Shown here: one piece after another, positions 40,168-42,411 of the stretch | Layout: every line of letters starts with the position of its first letter | How positions within the stretch are numbered: the first letter of the stretch is position 1 | Assembly (NCBI GenBank): GCA_044449065.1 | Contig: JBIOHP010000032.1 | Coordinates: 1 to 42,411, forward strand | DNA length: 42,411 nt | Source of the DNA: JBIOHP01 sp044449065 | GTDB lineage: Bacteria; Bacteroidota; Ignavibacteria; UBA10030; SZUA-254 | Reading direction: 5' to 3' | Translations under genes and position numbers: made by a program | The notes under the pieces: generated by a model | What the model saw: only the letters and a program-made list of their open reading frames with translations | Told to the model about the DNA's origin: nothing | Database searches by the model: none

Positions 40168-41574
40168 TCAGGCGGCTGATTTATTGAATTTTTCCAGCAC
40201 TTCTTCTATCGTGCCGACCATGTAGAACATACCTTCGGGTATATGGTCATACTCGCCGTTGATGATTCCCTTGAAACCGCGGATGGTTTCTTCTAACTTC
40301 ACATATTTTCCGGGAATATTGGTAAACTGCTCGGCAACGAAGAAGGGCTGTGAGAGGAACTTCTGAATCTTACGCGCCCTGTTTACCGTGAGACGATCCT
40401 CATCGGATAACTCGTCCATGCCGAGGATGTTGATAATATCCTGGAGGTCTTTATAGGTCTGTAAAATTTCTTTTACGCGCTTGGCAGTATTGTAGTGGTC
40501 ATCACCGACAATATCCGGCGAGAGAATACGGGAGGTTGAATCGAGCGGGTCGACCGCCGGATAGATACCCATATCGGATATCTGACGGCTTAAGACCGTT
40601 GTTGCATCAAGATGGCTAAATGTCGTCGCCGGCGCCGGATCGGTCAAGTCATCCGCCGGGACGTAAATCGCCTGCACCGATGTGATGGATCCCTTATTGG
40701 TGGAAGTAATGCGTTCTTGTAGCTCGCCCATCTCGGTTCCTAACGTCGGCTGATACCCGACGGCTGAAGGCATACGTCCAAGCAGAGCGGATACTTCCGA
40801 ACCCGCCTGAACAAATCTGAAAATATTATCAATGAACAGTAGAACGTCTTTCCCTTCCTCATCGCGGAAATATTCCGCCATGGTGAGCGCGGTAAGACCC
40901 ACACGCTGGCGCGCGCCGGGGGGTTCGTTCATCTGACCGAACACTAAAACTGTTTTATCAAGCACGCCTGATTCTTTCATTTCCGTCCAAAGATCGTTTC
41001 CTTCGCGTGTACGTTCGCCCACGCCCCCGAAAACGGAATATCCGCCGTGGTGGGTGGCGATATTGTGAATCAATTCCATAATAACAACGGTCTTCCCCAC
41101 GCCCGCGCCGCCGAATAATCCAGTCTTGCCGCCTTTTGAGTACGGTTCAAGAAGGTCGACGACCTTGATGCCGGTTTCGAACATTTCTTTTTGCGTGCTG
41201 AGGTCTTTAAATAGTGGCGCTGAACGATGGATGGAGAGCATTTTATCGGTTTTCAGGGCAGGGAGACTATCGATACCTTTACCGACGACGTTAATGAGAC
41301 GCCCAAGCGTTTGAGGACCAACCGGCACCATGATTGGCGAGCCGGTATCAATGGCTTTCATGCCGCGAACTAATCCATCGGTTGAGTCCATTGCCACCGT
41401 GCGGACGGTATTTTCACCGAGGTGCTGCTGTGCTTCGCAGATAAGTTCCTCATCGATCCCTTCGGTATTTTTACGGGGAATTTTTATTGCAGTGAGAATC
41501 TCCGGAAGCTTGCCATCCGAGAATTCAATATCGACTACGGGACCGATCACCTGGGTTATTTTACCTTCGTTCAT
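40168..41574 (-). CDS. atpD: ATP synthase F1 beta subunit
   Basis: A 468-residue catalytic subunit. The Walker A motif GGAGVGKT is at 155-162 (K161), followed by GERTREGNDLW (catalytic Glu region), VLLFIDNIFRFVQAGSEVSALLG and the LGRMPSAVGYQPTL segment. AAGGT precedes the ATG. Only atpC follows it; alpha, gamma, delta and the Fo genes are absent from this window. Confidence 0.98.
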   Translation of the reverse strand: MNEGKITQVIGPVVDIEFSDGKLPEILTAIKIPRKNTEGIDEELICEAQQHLGENTVRTVAMDSTDGLVRGMKAIDTGSPIMVPVGPQTLGRLINVVGKGIDSLPALKTDKMLSIHRSAPLFKDLSTQKEMFETGIKVVDLLEPYSKGGKTGLFGGAGVGKTVVIMELIHNIATHHGGYSVFGGVGERTREGNDLWTEMKESGVLDKTVLVFGQMNEPPGARQRVGLTALTMAEYFRDEEGKDVLLFIDNIFRFVQAGSEVSALLGRMPSAVGYQPTLGTEMGELQERITSTNKGSITSVQAIYVPADDLTDPAPATTFSHLDATTVLSRQISDMGIYPAVDPLDSTSRILSPDIVGDDHYNTAKRVKEILQTYKDLQDIINILGMDELSDEDRLTVNRARKIQKFLSQPFFVAEQFTNIPGKYVKLEETIRGFKGIINGEYDHIPEGMFYMVGTIEEVLEKFNKSAA

Positions 41575-41813
41575 GCAATACCTTATAAAATGGGTTTAAT
41601 TATCTCTGATAATAATGAAATGCAGCTTTAAATATAAAGATTTATCGGGAAAAGAGCAAAAGAATGTACTCCTTTTTTTGAAGGAGGGGTGTCTCGTTCT
41701 CCGCCCTTGCAGGATGGGAACGGTCATCAAGGAGCATCTTGAGCGCTCCATGGATTTCTTTCTTGAAGCTAGAGGTAGACTATGAAATATCCGTTATCGA
41801 AAATGCTGTTTTG

Positions 41814-41967
41814 GGCATCAGAATCAATGCCGCCCGGAATAATTGCGTCGCATATATCAAGAACAAACACTGTTTGATCCCGTCTCGTCAACAAGTGACA
41901 TGACGAGACGGGAGAGTTTGTTTGTTATCAAAAAAGACGCAATTATTCAGGCATTGATTCTGGAGCC
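41814..41967. repeat. 154-bp imperfect palindrome, copy 2 of 2
   Basis: Same length and order as 204-357. The outer arms are AGAATCAA/TTGATTCT, the inner arms CCCGTCTCGTCA/TGACGAGACGGG. The differences from copy 1 in these arms occur as matched pairs, while the loop is unrelated. Confidence 0.85.
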
Positions 41968-41982
41968 TTGAGTTTTTCTTTG

Positions 41983-42017
41983 TTTCTTTCTGTTTGCCTC
42001 AAGGCAAAAGAAAGAAA
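41983..42017. repeat. A/T-rich hairpin after the 154-bp palindrome
   Basis: TTTCTTTCTGTTTGCC, a TCAA loop, and GGCAAAAGAAAGAAA pair with one mismatch. It takes the same place as the perfect palindrome at 370-395 beside copy 1, though the sequence differs. Confidence 0.7.
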
Positions 42018-42411
42018 AAAAATGAATATTGATGAAAACATAGAAGGTGGATGTCTGGTTTGGTGACGTTCAACGCCTTCGATGTCGCGAGGTATAATAG
42101 GTGATCTTGGCTATTAATGTTTGATGCCTTCGGTATCCTCCGGCTGTGCGCCCACCCCCTCGAAAAAAACATCGAGTCCCCTCCCTTACCGTCCGCCTTG
42201 CCTGTCTGAATAACAGGCAGGGTTGGACAGGGATGGGAACGGTCGTCGATATGCACATTGCACGCTGAAATGTTATCTTAATTAAAACAGAAATTGCGTT
42301 ACCCCTCCCTGTCCGACCCGCAGGGCAGACTCTTAGGGAGGGGACTGTCAATATGGGGACGATTATTATTTATGCAATTTCAGAATCTGAATGCAACGCC
42401 CACCCCTGACC

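Larger units (their letters stand above)
41575..42411. other. Repeat-rich region upstream of atpD, to the window end
   Basis: No gene is supported. It contains the second copy of the 154-bp hairpin (41814-41967) with a following A/T-rich hairpin (41983-42017), plus C/G-rich hairpin fragments with CCCCTCCCTTACC, GCCTGTCTGAATAACAGGC and CCCCTCCCT...AGGGAGGGG (about 42177-42240 and 42302-42345). The atpD promoter should lie near 41575-41700. Confidence 0.7.

Noticed and set aside
41999..42351. Overlapping minus-strand frames of 85 and 93 codons near the window end
   Set aside because: They lie in C/G-rich hairpin repeats, overlap each other in different frames and show no family signature.
1..42411. 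CRISPR array
   Set aside because: The repeats are palindromic and dispersed; there is no run of evenly spaced short repeats and no cas gene.

Overview
The window looks like chromosomal DNA from a member of the FCB superphylum, most plausibly an Ignavibacteria/Chlorobi-like or Bacteroidetes-related lineage. This is an inference. It rests on the block rplM-rpsI-rpsB-tsf-pyrH-frr, an atpD-atpC pair with no other ATP synthase genes beside it, a fused E1 alpha/beta 2-oxoacid dehydrogenase, a short EF-Ts and a pyruvoyl-dependent arginine decarboxylase. No rRNA, tRNA or CRISPR array was seen.

Layout from left to right. Positions 1-4200 hold repeat-rich spacer, an L-2-hydroxyglutarate-oxidase-like flavoenzyme, an exported unknown protein, a tiny membrane protein and an EamA transporter. 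Positions 4243-9675 hold DNA polymerase I and an overlapping amino-acid permease/aminotransferase pair. Positions 10323-11567 hold a PspC/LiaF-like membrane pair. Positions 11710-15738 hold the translation genes, transcribed leftward and ending in a clear terminator. Positions 15853-19832 hold a compact four-gene operon of unknown function built around a short Hsp70-like ATPase. Positions 20183-21770 form a recombination-scarred region downstream of lipA, with a Y1 transposase, a DUF559 nuclease-like gene and two extra copies of the lipA 3' end. Positions 21705-31179 hold a lipoate/2-oxoacid dehydrogenase cluster (lipA, E2, E1 beta, E1 alpha, fused E1, lipB, E3). Positions 31824-34221 hold three rightward genes: a cupin, a flavin reductase and a LigB-type dioxygenase. 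The rest holds arginine decarboxylase, smpB, two cell-wall hydrolases (SLT and RlpA), a mannose-1-phosphate guanylyltransferase, alanine racemase and atpDC.

The best candidate for an undescribed system is the leftward operon 15853-19832. In order of transcription it encodes a zinc-finger/helical-repeat protein, a coiled-coil protein, an Hsp70-like ATPase with intact catalytic residues but no lid and no recognisable interdomain linker, and a 75-residue Cys-rich protein. The first and last proteins share a YVGQ-(26-28 residues)-CxxCG pattern. Every junction is overlapping or under 10 nt. The operon is visibly A+T-rich and lies between the ribosomal-protein operon and the lipA hotspot, which suggests accessory DNA.

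The lipA hotspot is the second main result. The last 21 codons plus stop of lipA recur in frame about 0.77 kb downstream, with eight nucleotide differences that are all synonymous. A shorter third copy lies another 0.75 kb on, just upstream of the Hsp70 operon. The spacers also carry many palindromic repeat families. One is a 154-bp hairpin present near both ends of the window, whose arms differ between copies by compensatory changes.
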